Both the position numbers and the translations under genes were made by a program. Below the pieces are notes generated by a model, which saw only the letters and a list, made by a program, of their open reading frames with translations, was not told where the DNA came from and made no database searches. A stretch of DNA of 64,000 nt from NCBI RefSeq assembly GCF_016801865.2, contig NC_068938.1:22130873-22194872 (forward strand), written 5' to 3'. The stretch is from Culex pipiens pallens. Its lineage: Eukaryota; Arthropoda; Insecta; Diptera; Culicidae. Below are positions 45,808 through 57,000 of this stretch, piece after piece. Every line of letters begins with the position of its first letter. Position 1 is the stretch's first letter.

Positions 45808-46287
45808 TTAAATCCTAGCCATTTTCCCTCCCGAACCTCCCGTGGACGTCTGCTCCCCGTCAGCTTTCCGCTTCAGCCCTCCTGTTGTCCCTTCTGCCGC
45901 TGCCGCCGCCGCCAGCACGGCCCTAGCCTCCAGCCGCACGCGACGCAGCAATTTCAGAACGAAGCTCGGATTGGGCCGGGTTGCCCAGCTCTGGGGTAAC
46001 GTCTTGCGGCCGCCCACTTTGAGCAGCATCTCAGCTTCGACCGCGAACTCGATCGTGGGCAGCAAAATCTGCTCGATGGTCGCTTCCGGCACCTGGTACC
46101 GCATCCGGAGGAACGCCCTGATCTGGTCGACCCGGATGCCCCGGGCGGGGGTGGCTTCGTGGGCGTCCAGAACCATTTCCAGGAACGATGTGTCCGCATC
46201 CGGATGGATCGGAGCGGCGGCCCGCGGAACGTTAGCCACGTTGGAGGTGGACAGCGGCATCTTTGGAGTTGGAGGGTTTCCTGACAT
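45808..46287 (-). CDS. Linker-histone-like small basic protein B
   Basis: On the minus strand, 159 residues from ATG at 46287 to the stop at 45808. Just upstream, TTCCCTACAG at about 46308-46317 (minus) looks like a splice acceptor, so a 5' UTR intron is likely and the longer frame upstream should not be used. A globular part, about residues 34-115 (FLEMVLDAHEATPARGIRVD, RAFLRMRYQVPEATIEQI, EFAVEAEMLLKVGG), aligns by eye with protein A in the order helix, GI-V/F-x-x-RxxL/FL, basic turn, AxE/KxLLK. The tail GGLKRKADGEQ mirrors GGRKRKASADED of protein A. Tail-to-tail placement with A suggests an inverted duplicate pair with strong divergence. Function inferred as nuclear and DNA-binding; not certain. 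Confidence 0.7.
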   Translation of the reverse strand: MSGNPPTPKMPLSTSNVANVPRAAAPIHPDADTSFLEMVLDAHEATPARGIRVDQIRAFLRMRYQVPEATIEQILLPTIEFAVEAEMLLKVGGRKTLPQSWATRPNPSFVLKLLRRVRLEARAVLAAAAAAEGTTGGLKRKADGEQTSTGGSGGKMARI

Positions 46288-46473
46288 CTTTTCGAAGGAA
46301 CTCTGTAGGGAATGACAAGTTGATTTTTTCAACAAGATGTGAGAATCCACACGGATTCTTTGATTGAAATTTTACCGGAAAAATGGGAAATAATCGGGAA
46401 AATTAAATACGACGTCAACAATAAACAAATAACTCAAACTTTTCCGGACTCAAGGCTGTAGAAAGCCATGGAC

Positions 46474-46680
46474 TAGAGGTGGGCAAAACCGCTCTTTTAT
46501 AAGGAACCGCTCATTTTAATTCGCTCATCAAAAAGAGCCGCTCTTTTGAACGGCTTTTTCGCTCTTTTTCAAAATTAAGATTAAGATTCAGATTAAATTT
46601 TCAAAATGTCTTATCTGCATAGAAAACCCATGACGGATAAGTTGTTTTGAAAATTTAATCTAGATTAAAAAAAAGGGAGC
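46474..46680. repeat. hAT-like terminal fragment (TAGAGGTGGGCAAAA)
   Basis: Begins TAGAGGTGGGCAAAACCGC followed by repeated CGCTC and GAGCGGCTCTTTT phrases. TAGAGGTGGGCAAA is a common insect hAT end from memory; no inverted partner is seen, so only one end remains. Confidence 0.4.
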
Positions 46681-46740
46681 AATTCCATGTCAAATAGGGA
46701 ATCGGTTGTACCGAACCCTCTCCGATTTCAATGAAACTTT

Positions 46741-46846
46741 CCCTAGTAACATTTTTAAACTTACAGGTTTTATCATGGTTCTGGAAACCTTCATACGGCC
46801 TATATGGGCTTTTATGGCCTACTTAAAACCTAAAATGTTACTAGGG
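46741..46846. mobile_element. 106-bp MITE with CCCTAGTAACATTTT ends
   Basis: CCCTAGTAACATTTTTAAAC on the left faces TAAAATGTTACTAGGG on the right. Short, non-coding; no sure target duplication. Confidence 0.6.
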
Positions 46847-47659
46847 TTGTAGATATGTTATCCTACGCTTAGGTAAGCCATTTTTGTGTATATGGAGCCA
46901 GTTTCACTCGATAATGACACTTGAGAAGGGCGTGAGTGTTTTAAATATTTTTGCATTTCGTAATTAAAATATCGCTGTATCTCGAAGCCGTTGCATCGTA
47001 TCAAAAAAAGGTCAGAGACAAACTATAAGAGGAAATTTGATGGGCCTTCCGAAAAAAAAAATTACTGAAAGAAAAAAAAAAACACGCCACTTTTATGAGA
47101 TTTTTAAGTTTAAAAGTCAAATTTGAAGGTGAGCCACGGCGTGTTTTCTAGAACAAACTTATCAGGAAAAAATAGTCATCGCTACTTTCAAATGTGTCTT
47201 AAAGGAAATTTTCTCAGCTTTCCAATGCTTCTAAGAGCGAAATGTTTCATCGGGAAATATCTGAGATATCTCTATTTTATTTTTATTTTTGTTTTTCAAT
47301 TCCTTTATTATTTATTTGAAATTCTATACTACCAGTTCAGAAAACATATCAAATGATGCACTCAGCCAAAATACCTTTTACCAGCCATAAGGATACCATA
47401 TAAAAATTTTCCATACATTAACCATATAGATTTCATAGGAGTACTGAATGGATAATTTTTCCATAAGCAGACCTTATGAATTTAATGTAACATTTGTGTT
47501 ACGTTCATAAGAAAACCTTATAAAACTCAAATTTTGTGAGGCTAGCAGGTTTTTGTTCTTATATGGAAAACTTATGAATATAATTTTCTCTCTCTTTAAA
47601 TTGTTACTGTATTCATTTGACTAATATTTGAAAGTTTATTTCTGTTAATTTACAAAAAA

Positions 47660-48863
47660 TAATGCAATTTGTGACATTGCTGGTCGGGGTCGTGTCGGTA
47701 TGCAGCGACCGCTGGGTGTGGAGTGTCTCACGATGGCCGAACCGTTTCGGGACGAAGTCGCAAGCGTGAACCTGATCTCTGGGGAGTTCGTCCGAGTGGA
47801 GACTGTATGGAATCTTGAGGTATATTTCGCGCGGGTAGATCGGGTACTAGTCACAGTTAAAACGCTCGTGTTCGTGGATCTGCTTGCGATGATGGACCAT
47901 TGATGTGCTTCTCGAGGGCTTTTTCGTCCACACAGACGGTTGCAGAAGCGGCACTGATACTTTCGCTCCCGCGCGATCGTACCGGAGCGTTTCTCCCAGC
48001 TCTTGCATCGTGATGCCGTGGTCGCGCTCTTGATGACGGACCGCCAGGTACAGCGAACAGTACTGCGCCAGACAGATGCCGCGTTGCAGACATACGACGG
48101 TGATCTCGAGTATGTTTCCATCGTAAATGGCTCGCTGCTCGTCGATATCATACTGCTTTTCTCCAAATTGATCATGATCCTGGATCAAAAGAGTTGAAAT
48201 GATTACTATTTTTTCTAAAAAATCTACTTTGAACCCTAAAACTTACACATGCACCGGGTTGGAAGTACAGATTGTCAAGGGAGACAGATTGGCCGATGCA
48301 AAATAAATCGGCACTGGCAACGTATGTTTTGCGCTTGCAACACTGCCAGTTTTGCTGGGCGTAAAGGGCGGTTGGTGTCCAGCGCGTTTGGATCTGTCAA
48401 ACATTGGCCAATCTGTTTGCCTTGACAATCTGTAGTTGGAAGTCGTTTGTCGCCTCTTCAAGGTAGTCTTCGTTAAAGTCGTCGTCGCTGTCCGCGACGG
48501 CGCGTCTTTTGCTGTCCAGCGTGCCCACTTGTTCCGACAGGAACTCCTCGTACTTCTCCAAGGTTTCATCCTCGATTGTTTCCACGAAGAACCCGACGTG
48601 ATCACCATCTCCACTGCCGGCGACATATTTCCCGACCCGACTTGAGTTGGCCGCCTGCTTTTGGTCAAATCGTTGTTCGGTTTCCTGTTTAGATAAAGTT
48701 AATTAATATCGAATCTAGCCAAATTAGACAAAACCTAACAAATCAACGTTACCTTCAATCGTTCTTGGCGGCCACGCCGGATCCACTCTGTAGAACTCGT
48801 GCCGAGATCTATCTCCGTGCTGGTGGACATTGTCCCTTTGCTCTTCGTCTTCGCTATTTCCAT
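47660..48863 (-). pseudogene. Captured C2H2 zinc-finger gene, broken
   Basis: Exon 1 48863-48753 (37 codons, MEIAKTKSKGTMSTSTEIDL) ends at GTAACG. Exon 2 48684-48247 starts after TAAACAG, holds an acidic segment (FFVETIEDETLEKYEEFL, DSDDDFNEDYLEE) and ends at GTAAGT; it is interrupted by a 169-bp MITE. With the MITE and one TSD copy discounted, its length is 261 nt, exactly 87 codons. Exon 3 starts at 48179 after GATCCAG and shows remains of several C2H2 fingers spread over three frames: RGIC-x12-H-QERD-H with the first Cys changed to Arg, YQCRFCNRL-C...EKALEKH, and HACDFVPKRFGHRETL with a lost Cys. Frameshifts and a TAG after RFNCD confirm decay. It was probably a zinc-finger transcription factor before capture. 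Confidence 0.7.
48266..48434. mobile_element. 169-bp MITE inside the zinc-finger exon, 8-bp TSD
   Basis: The termini TACAGATTGTCAAGG and inverse CCTTGACAATCTGTA extend as ACAGATTGGCC inverted repeats to about 33 bp. A perfect 8-bp duplication GTTGGAAG flanks it (48258-48265 and 48435-48442). Inside, a second inverted pair CTGGCAAC.../...CTGCCAG lies near the centre. 8-bp duplications suggest hAT or P type. It brings a premature stop into the exon. Confidence 0.85.
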
Positions 48864-50001
48864 TTTGAATGTTATATGGTTTTCTTATGACTTTTTCACA
48901 TAAACAAAGTCAATGATAATCATAAATTAACCTTATGAATTCTACTCTTATGCAATCATGCTTATAAGGCAATCTTATGAATTCAAAAACAGAAGATTTC
49001 TGAGGGTGTTATATGGTGTGCCATATGTATTTTAAAAGATGTTTTGGCTGAGTGTGTGTTTCATGTGTCATTTACTCATCAAAATATGCAAAATAAGACA
49101 AGAAACAACTTTGTAGAAGGTTGTAAACCGCTAAACATTTTGAAAATTATGTTTTAACCGAATTTTTGAATATGTAGGATTTATTCAGAAATTAAAATCA
49201 TAAAACAGGGTAAAAATATATTTTGTACAAGAATCATTAGATAATTACATATTTTTTGTGTACAAATACCATGTGTCTGCTCTGATTTAGCATGTTCAAC
49301 CGAAACTTTGGCAGGTTTGTGATTGTTAATGGTTTTATTGAATTTTAATGAATAAATTTGATATTTTCTTAAGCAAACATTAACCAGGAACATAAATACA
49401 AATATGATTTAAAATCGAAAATGTACTACATATTACTGTTGCATGCTTCAAAAGTCATATTTTCATGAGTATAAAATAAAGATAAAATTTTATAAAATGT
49501 TTTCTGTTGAACATGCACTTAAAAGTAGCAATAATACTCGAGTCTTCCAATTCAGAATGCTGAAAACACCGTCACAAACTTTTTTTTTAAATATTATTTT
49601 AACAAAAAAAAAATCCAACAGAAACTTTCTTTCGAAACTATTTAAACAAAAATCACGAAATATTTTTTTTAAAGGTGAGATTGAAGATGACAGTCTTATA
49701 AACTTCTAAAATATTAGTAAATCTTTGATCATTTAATACAAAAAAAAAAAAAAAACTAAAACAATCATTTCATACTAATGAAAAGTATTTCTCCTAAAGC
49801 TTGCAACGGTAGTTTGCAGTTTAATTTCGAGTATTAAACATGTTTTGTATCTATGCAACTGGTTAATGTTTGATTAAGGAAACATGATATTTATCCATAA
49901 AAATCTTGTAATATCCAATCAATCTCAAACCTGTAAAAAATTCGGTTGTAGCAGCTAATTCCAAGCTGTATCCGAGCAGACCGGTGTTATTTGTACACAG
50001 C

Positions 50002-50269
50002 AATTGGGTCCTAAAATAAAGTTTAGATTGCTGATATTATTGTTTACAGCGATAAAGCTTATTTTTCTGAGCACAATGCGTTCCTTCTTGACAGAAAAGT
50101 TCCTACTTGACAGCTCGTTCCAAGGGGACCATAGTTGATAAATCGAAAAAATGTTGTCTTGTCATTATTATTTTTTGCATTAGAATGAAAAAAAGTGATC
50201 AGAAATGGTTTGTGATCGTGTTTTTTACCGTTGTGCATAAAAATTTACATAGGGCTTTAGTACCCAATT
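50002..50269. mobile_element. MITE with AATTGGGT ends, copy 2 (inverted)
   Basis: Matches 25621-25976 in inverse, from CAATTGGGTCCTAAAATAAA to AGGGCTTTAGTACCCAATT, with the shared phrases TTGACAGCTCGTTCCAAGG and GCGATAAAGCTTATTTTTC. Confidence 0.6.
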
Positions 50270-50605
50270 ATGTAATAATCTATTTGTTCTTGTAAAAATA
50301 ATATTTTATGCAGTTCAATGATTTTAATTTCTGGATAAATCCCACATATTCAAAAATTCGGTTAAAACTTCATTTTCGAAACCGCTAACCTTCTACAAAG
50401 TTGTTTCTTGTCTTATTTTGCTCATTTTGATGAGTAAATGACACATGAAACACATCATTTGACAAGTTTCCTGAACTGTTATTTAAAAGTTTCCAATAAA
50501 TGATTAAGGATTTTAAAACAAATAACTTAAAATAGAGATATCTCAGAAATTTCCCAATGAAACATTTCGCTCTTAGAAGCATTGGAAAGCTGAGAAAATT
50601 TCCTA

Positions 50606-50799
50606 TCCAGCTTTTTAAGCGAAAATGGCGTTCGAATGGTGAACACCCGAAATGTCAAAATCACGCAGTGGTACCAACATTACGAAAAAAATGTGCCATG
50701 GCATAACAGCCGCATTTTTTTCTGATGTTGGTGCTCTTGCGCGATTTTGACATTTCGGACGTTCAACATTCGAACGCCATCTTCGCATAAAAACCTGGA
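50606..50799. mobile_element. 194-bp MITE with TCCAG ends, TA TSD
   Basis: Starts TCCAGCTTTTTAAGCGAAAA and ends in the inverse of TCCAGGTTTTTATGCGAAGA, with ATGGCGTTCGAATG and CGAAATGTCAAAATC paired inside. TA lies on both sides, and the homologous left copy (around 47203-47210) lacks it, confirming the boundaries. Confidence 0.8.
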
Positions 50800-50889
50800 T
50801 AAGACACATTTGAAAGTAGCGATGACTAATTTTTTTTCCTTAAGGTTGCCCAGAAAACACGCCGTGAAGTCCTTCGGATAATCGAGTCT

Positions 50890-51330
50890 AGACTGTAAAG
50901 TTAAATAAAGGTGATTAAAATTAAATAATGTTTGATAAACTAAAATAAAATTAAATAAAGTAAAATTATATTAAATTAAAATAAATTGAGTTAAATTAAG
51001 TTAAATTAATTAAATTTAAGTAAAATTAATTAAAATTAAGTAAAATTATGTTGAATTAAAATAAATTAAGTTCAATTAAGTTAAATTTAGTAAAATCCAG
51101 AGATTTATTTAAATTTATATCAAACTCGGTCATAACAGGAAAGTTTTGTTAGTTGAAATCAGTTAATATTTGTGAAAACTTTTTTTTGTATTTATTTTGT
51201 TGTATTTTTGTATATTTGTATTTTTTGTGTTTTTTATTTATTATATTTGTATTTATTGTATTGTATTGTATTGTGTTTTATTTTATTGTGTTGAATGTGT
51301 CAACAGAACATCTCAAAAGAGCTGTATTCG
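50890..51330. repeat. Low-complexity AT tracts
   Basis: A degenerate array of AAATTAAGTT-like units runs over 50890-51095, followed by T-rich (TTTTGTATT)n and (TGTAT)n sequence at 51180-51290. The start (50872-50897) is a fragment of the pogo-like MITE end. No gene. Confidence 0.7.
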
Positions 51331-51920
51331 CTTACAATTATAACAGAATTTTGAATTAAAAATCAAAATCTATTGAAACAATCGAAAAACTTGTGGGACT
51401 TCAAAAATATTTGTAACGGCCTAAAAGTTAAACAAAAAATGATTTTTTTTCGTATATCTATTTTTACCGAAAAGTCCTAATCATTTCCTTAAACTTTGCT
51501 GAAGACACCAAATCAATCAGAAAATCCCTTCTCAAGATACAGAACCTTTACCTTTACCTTTACATACCCTTTTTGTACGACCCAACATTGTTTAGATAAA
51601 TTTATGATGTAAAATGACTTTTTTTTGACAAAGGAAATGCATGGACAAAGTTTCATCAAAACCATAAAATGAAAATTATAAAAAAGGGGGAAAAATCGTA
51701 GACAACTTCTCTTCTTCATAAAACATGTATTATTTATTATTTCTAACAAGACTGTTTAAAATTATTAAAATTTTAGGCAGCTTAAATAAGTTCAATAAAG
51801 TTCTTTTCGATTGCAAACACTATGTTGATTTCACATTTTTTTAATATTTTTATTTTTAGGGTTAAACCGAGGGTAAAACAATAAAATGAATGAAGATAAA
51901 GATAATGAATTATAGTAAAT

Positions 51921-52000
51921 CCAGAGTTTTTTTTTGAAAAGGTACTATAAACTATTGTTATATATGTTACATATGTTCAGGACCTATTAAAAAACTCTAG
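51921..52000. mobile_element. 80-bp hairpin MITE, copy of 44381-44466 family
   Basis: CCAGAGTTTTTTTTTGAAAA plus GGTACTATAAAC faces CAGGACCTATT plus AAAAAACTCTAG. Confidence 0.6.
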
Positions 52001-52283
52001 AAATGATAATAAATTAATACTTAAAAAAAGGACACTAAATCCATGAAAATAGAATCATATGGCATCTTTGCTTCGCTCTAACTATGACGGCAGTCATGTG
52101 GTTTGAAACAACGGTCATTGTTCCAGGCATTGTTCTGCTTCTCTGTCTGCACCATACCAATGTATTGATACAACAATTATATTTTGGTGATTGGTGACGA
52201 CTGCAGCACGTGCGAAAACACCGTGGAATATATACTAAATATTAACATTACATTTTAAAACGTTCTTCACAACCCCGGTCAAA

Positions 52284-53006
52284 ATGGGTATGAGCAATTC
52301 GTACCAGTTGTTCTGCTTCATGTTTGCGGTGATCAAGGTGTTGTTCCTGACAAGTGCCGTCTACCAATTTGCCACTTGCAAGTATGAATGTCCTCCGTCG
52401 TCGGGTAAGATCATTATTATGATTCAATTAGCCAGTTACATAAAAACTCTACTTTTCCCCAACAGTCACCTCGTTTCTCGTGTTTGCCACCTTCCTGTTG
52501 ACGCTGTTCCCAACGTTGATGATCATTGGGATCCTCAAGGTAAGTGCGCGCTCAGTTGCGAATCATAACCTCAAAACCCCCCTCAAATTGAACATTCGAT
52601 TCTTTCCCCCCTCAGAAACATCTCCAGCTGGTCCGCATCTACAAGGTGTACAGCCTCGTTGAAAAGTCGATGATCATTTTCTTCATGATTGTTTCGAGCT
52701 TTTTCATGGTCGAGCTTGTCCAGCTGTACGCTCGGAAGCACTACATGGACGAAACGGAACAGGTGTCCGTGTTGCTGTTCCACGCCGTGAACGGGTGCTT
52801 GATCCTGTTGACTGCGCGTAGGTTTTTTGTTTTGTTTTGTTTAGAAAGTATTGGTTATAATTTTTTTTTTTTGTAACATTTCAGTTTACATGATCTTCCG
52901 CAACTGGATGATGAACGGTACCGTCGAGTCTATCAAGCAGGACATTGCCCTGAAACGTGGCGAAACCTTCGTTCTGACTTACCATGATGGATATTCGGTG
53001 GCGTAA
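52284..53006 (+). CDS. Four-transmembrane protein of unknown function
   Basis: Four exons: 52284-52404, 52466-52539, 52616-52817 and 52885-53006, all GT-AG and in phase, 172 residues. Four hydrophobic segments at about residues 8-30, 42-64, 84-103 and 116-137 predict a small integral membrane protein; the second and third are joined by a basic loop (KKHLQLVRIYKVY), and the C-terminus after residue 138 is hydrophilic (TVESIKQDIALKRGETFVLT). A Cys pair (residues 32, 36) lies in the first loop, which should face the lumen or outside if both termini are cytosolic. No family signature is recognised; it resembles the insect-type small 4TM proteins in size. TATA-like AATATATAC lies about 55 bp upstream of ATG, and AATAAA is at 53084. 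Coding status is well supported by exon phase. Confidence 0.85.
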
Positions 53007-53083
53007 TTTGCTGAGCAAAAGTGCGATTTTTCTTTACTGAAGTTATTCAGTATTCTGAATGATTTGATAACTACGTTAAGCTA

Positions 53084-53089
53084 AATAAA
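53084..53089 (+). promoter_or_regulatory. Poly(A) signal of the 4TM gene
   Basis: AATAAA 78 bp after the stop codon at 53004-53006. Confidence 0.65.
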
Positions 53090-54086
53090 CAAGTATACTA
53101 AAATGAACTAATGAACTAACTGATAAATGCACGTGCGCCGCATGAACCCGAAACACGACACATTCAACAAGCGACGACGTAACCATCGCAACCGCCGCCT
53201 CCGAATGAACACAAACAAACAATGAACGTGCCACGTGCCGATGAATCGAGCGCGCTCGCGTGAACAAAAACAAAAACGGTGTGTTCACGGCAGCCTACCT
53301 CGCAGGCGCAGGCGCTCGCGGTGAACCCCCTTGACAGACATTTTTTCGCTGGATCCGTCAAATTTGTGGCATTTCGGGCAGGACTGTTATCGCTTGGGGA
53401 TCGAATCGGTGGTGAAAATATAGTAAAATTGCAAAAATAGTTTAAAAGTGGTCGGTTTTCGGCAGTTTGGGCTAGTTTTTGTTGGTTGTTTGCGTACTGA
53501 TTTAGGTTTAGGTGAAGAAATTTTCGATTTTTTGTATGGCATTTGGCCTGGAAAGCATCTTTAATTGGTCTGCAAAATGTGACATTTTTCTTCTGGCCAA
53601 TTAACCAGTGCTGCGACAATTCGACCAGCTTCCAATCAATCTGTTTTTAATGTAACTTTCGAGTCTGGTTTGCGATAAATCTTATACTAACTTAGTCCAA
53701 AATGGGGAAAAATGTCAATTAATTTGTAAATCCTGCGAAATGCGACAAACCGCATTATATCATCGACCGGAAAGACGAAGAAAAAACTTTGCATAGAAAA
53801 TTGGCCCTCTTCTCTGCGCTGCGTCTTGTTCTTCTTCACCTTGGAGCTGACTGGGGCTGCTCGTGCTGCTGCATACCTTACAGGCGCAGTCGAGCCCTGT
53901 GTACAAAGTGGTCAGTGTGATATCTTTATTGCAAATCATTGCCGTGTTAAATTGACTGAAAATAGGGAGAGAGTCTCGAGAACGTGTTTCTTGGAAAGTT
54001 ATATAATAAAATTAAAATTTCAACACCGAATCAACGAACCTATCCCGAAGGTGGTAATAATTAATCAGCGAGAGTGGCGCTGAATC
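53090..54086. other. Intergenic region and CEP104 5' leader
   Basis: Between the 4TM gene and CEP104. Bases 53130-53340 are less AT-rich with CGCGCTCGCG-like phrases; the remaining part is plain unique-looking DNA. The CEP104 5' UTR and promoter must lie here, perhaps from about 53760 on; no motif decides the start. Confidence 0.5.
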
Positions 54087-57000
54087 ATGGCGAAGAAGAT
54101 CCCTTTCAAGGTGGTGTTCGCCTCAGGTAAGGCCGCATCAAATATGCAACAATTGGCGCCCGTCCTAATCAAGGTTTGTTAATGGACTCCAATTTCAGAC
54201 GAAGACTCCGACTACCCGGCAAGCGAACTGAACAGTCACAGCCCCACCGTGCACGGCTGGCGCTCGAACAGCTCGAGTCCGGTGACGCCAAAGGAGATTG
54301 TGCTCCGATTTTTCAATCCAGCTCGTATCTACCGGATCCAGGTCCTGGCTCATCAGCATTACATACGTGAGTGTTGATAAGGGATTTTCGAATGAATACT
54401 TCATTTTGGTGTTCATTCCGACGAGAAGCTTGTGAGTCTGCGCAGCTTTTGTTCACCGAGGTCGTTCATCACTGAACATTAGTGCCGGAATTTGCGTTCT
54501 GTTTTGATCCTTTGCAAACAACACGTGGCTGGCTACGCTTATGTACCTTGTCTGTTTACTATATTTAGTACACTCACATGCTCCGGCTAGACACATAGGC
54601 GAAACCTTCAACTGTGACAGCATGTTTCTCCCTTTTCAGCGGAACGTATCGAGCTATGGTTGCACTACTCAAGCAAAAGCGCCCCAAGTACACCGTCCAG
54701 CCAGAGCTTCGAGTACATGGGCTTCGTCGCGCTGTCAGACAACTCGAGCACGAACTTCACGTCACGTGAGCTGCAGAGCGTAACTGTTGCGCCGAAGGTC
54801 GGCTCGCACCTCAAGCTACGGCTTGGTCCGCCCCACTCGAACAAGTTCAACGTGGAGAACCAGGTGGCGCTGCTCGCCATCAACATACTGGGCGAAGAGC
54901 TGACCCCGGAGGAACTGACGGCGATTCAGTCCAACACGGCACTGCTTAGCGCCACCCCAGCGAACATTGAAACGCTGAACAGCTCGCTTGCTTCCGTGTG
55001 CGATGATCTGTCCTACTCGATGTACGTCGAGGAAAGTATCTGCGATGTGGTTCGCAGGATGGAACTGCTCAAGGTGCAAGCGGTGCAAGGTGAGGAAATG
55101 TCAAAATCTGTTCAAAAAATAGGTAATCCACTCACGTTTGATTCCAGGTGAACGCTTCGAGTACGCTCGCAAGCTGAAGCTGTGCATGACCGTGCTGCGG
55201 ACAGCTGGCGAACGGCTGGGACGGTACGCGCTGGCAAAGCGGCAAGCCGTCCAGCAAGAAGACTTTACCACGGCACGGTTGCGCAAGGAACAGATCGAAA
55301 TGTACCGCAAAGCCGTCTTCAACCAGCTGAAAGTGGACACGCTGCTGCGAAGCGACAAGAGCGTCACGAGTAATGATTCCTGCTCGGAGCTGTATGCTTC
55401 GAAACCGATGTTGCCTTCACCGCCAAGCTTGCAGGATGTCGCAAGTGCTTTATCTGAAACCGCGTTACCTACCGTGGTCGAGGTCGCCAGCCGGCAACCG
55501 CAGCAGCAGCATCAGCAACCACCAAACCCAACGGATACGACTGACTCGACGAATACCACCACCAGCTCGACGGCTTCCAGCAGTGGAGCTGCGGCGGCAA
55601 GCAGACTGCACGAAGCGACAGCGTCCAGCAAATCGCAACACAATCTCTCCAGACCTGAGGACATTCCGAACTCCCCGCTACTGAGCCACAAGGGGCGCAG
55701 TCCTATGCGGTCCCCTACCAACACCGGCACGGGATCGCTGCGACGACGGAACAAGAGTGCCCCCAGGAACAGCTACGAAGACTACGACGAACGTGCCATC
55801 TCCACGGCAGGGTGAGTTCTTCCGTACGATTGTCCACCGCTCGAACAAACTAGTGCTCTATTCCACAGCTCGCACTCGAACGACTTTCTCAGGGAGTGCC
55901 AGAGTGCTCTGCTGGAGAGCGAAACCGGCCGGGTGCGGTCAAAGCTGAACGAACGCGAGCGGCGCCAGGCAGCGCTGCCGATCCTCATCTTTGGGATGGA
56001 ACTGGTCGAGCTGATCTACTCGCGGCAGTACACCGACCGCGAGGAGGGTCTGGTACGGTTGCGGAGCATCCTGAAGCGGGAAGGCGACGAAGATCAGTCC
56101 GCTGGGCCGAACAAGATCTGCCGCAGCGCTACGCTGCTGCTGCACCGTGGAGTTCGCGACGCGGTGTTTTCCGTGTTTAGCCAGGCTACCGAGTCGGTGC
56201 GGTCACTTTTTATGGAATTTGTGCCAAATAGGTGAGTTTGAGGACTCCAAGAATGTCTTTGAGTATAAAGCTGACTTCTCTTGAGCAGAGTGTCCCCGAG
56301 TGAGGTTGCCCGATCGGTGGATCGCTTGCTGCCGGAGCTGCTGTCCAAGAGTGGTGATCCTTCGGCGAGGGTTCACACGCTAGCTCAGCACACGATTCTG
56401 AGCATCGCCGCCTGTCAGGAGGTGCGTGATCAGCACCTAATCGCTCCGGCTTTGTCGAGACCGGTAGGGAATGGGACGCACCCGAGGTTGGCGCTGAGCC
56501 GCATGCAGATGCTGGAGCAGCTGGTGCTGAGTCAGGGTATCTCCAGCGATAAGCAAAGTGGGCTAGCTTGTCGAACTCTGTCCGAAGCGGGCTGTTCCGG
56601 AATTCATCACCCGGCCGAATCGGTACGTAAGGTCGCCGAACGGGTTCTGCTACTCGTTTATAAGGTAAATCCTCGATTGGTACGGAAGCAGCTACCACCG
56701 GATGATGACATAACTCGTAGGAATCTACTTTACCGACAGCTGTTCACGGAATTCGATAAGATCGATCTGCAGGTATGCAACACCACCCTTCCCCAATAAA
56801 ATTTCTAACAACCAAAAAATTTCAGCGAAAGAAGGAAATGCTAGAGAACAAACACTTCAGCGGACCCACGTCCTTCGCAGGCATCTGCTCGCCGCCAATG
56901 TCCAACAGTTCGAAGAACTCCCCGCCGGTGGAGATTCGCAGCCGGGCGCTGCGCTACGACTCCGCGGGCAGTTCCGGCGGCACCCGAGGCGGCAATGTCA

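Larger units (their letters stand above)
47359..49054 (-). mobile_element. 1,696-bp TIR element carrying a zinc-finger gene copy (Pack-type transposon)
   Basis: The termini CACTCAGCCAAAA match exactly for 13 bp in inverse (imperfect to about 22 bp). The empty site in the inverted copy (about 50445-50465) reads AAATGATGTGTTTCATG without interruption, which defines the ends and a 2-bp TG duplication (47357-47358, 49055-49056). Subterminal regions at both ends are full of CTTATGAATT/ATAAGG-like phrases. CACT ends and a 2-bp duplication would suit the CMC (CACTA/Mirage/Chapaev) group, but this is a guess. Inside, on the minus strand, lies a spliced zinc-finger pseudogene (48863 down to about 47660) and no transposase. 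Confidence 0.75.
47100..50880. repeat. Inverted duplication with reciprocal insertions
   Basis: Sequence 47120-47358 plus 49057-49175 is matched in inverted orientation by about 50360-50605 plus 50800-50870. Shared phrases include CACGGCGTGTTTTCT, CATCGCTACTTTCAAATGTG, CCAATGCTTCTAAGAGCGAA and CTTTGTAGAAGG. The left copy carries the 1,696-bp element (47359-49054); the right copy lacks it but carries a 194-bp MITE (50606-50799) that the left copy lacks. Each copy is the empty site for the other. Confidence 0.85.
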
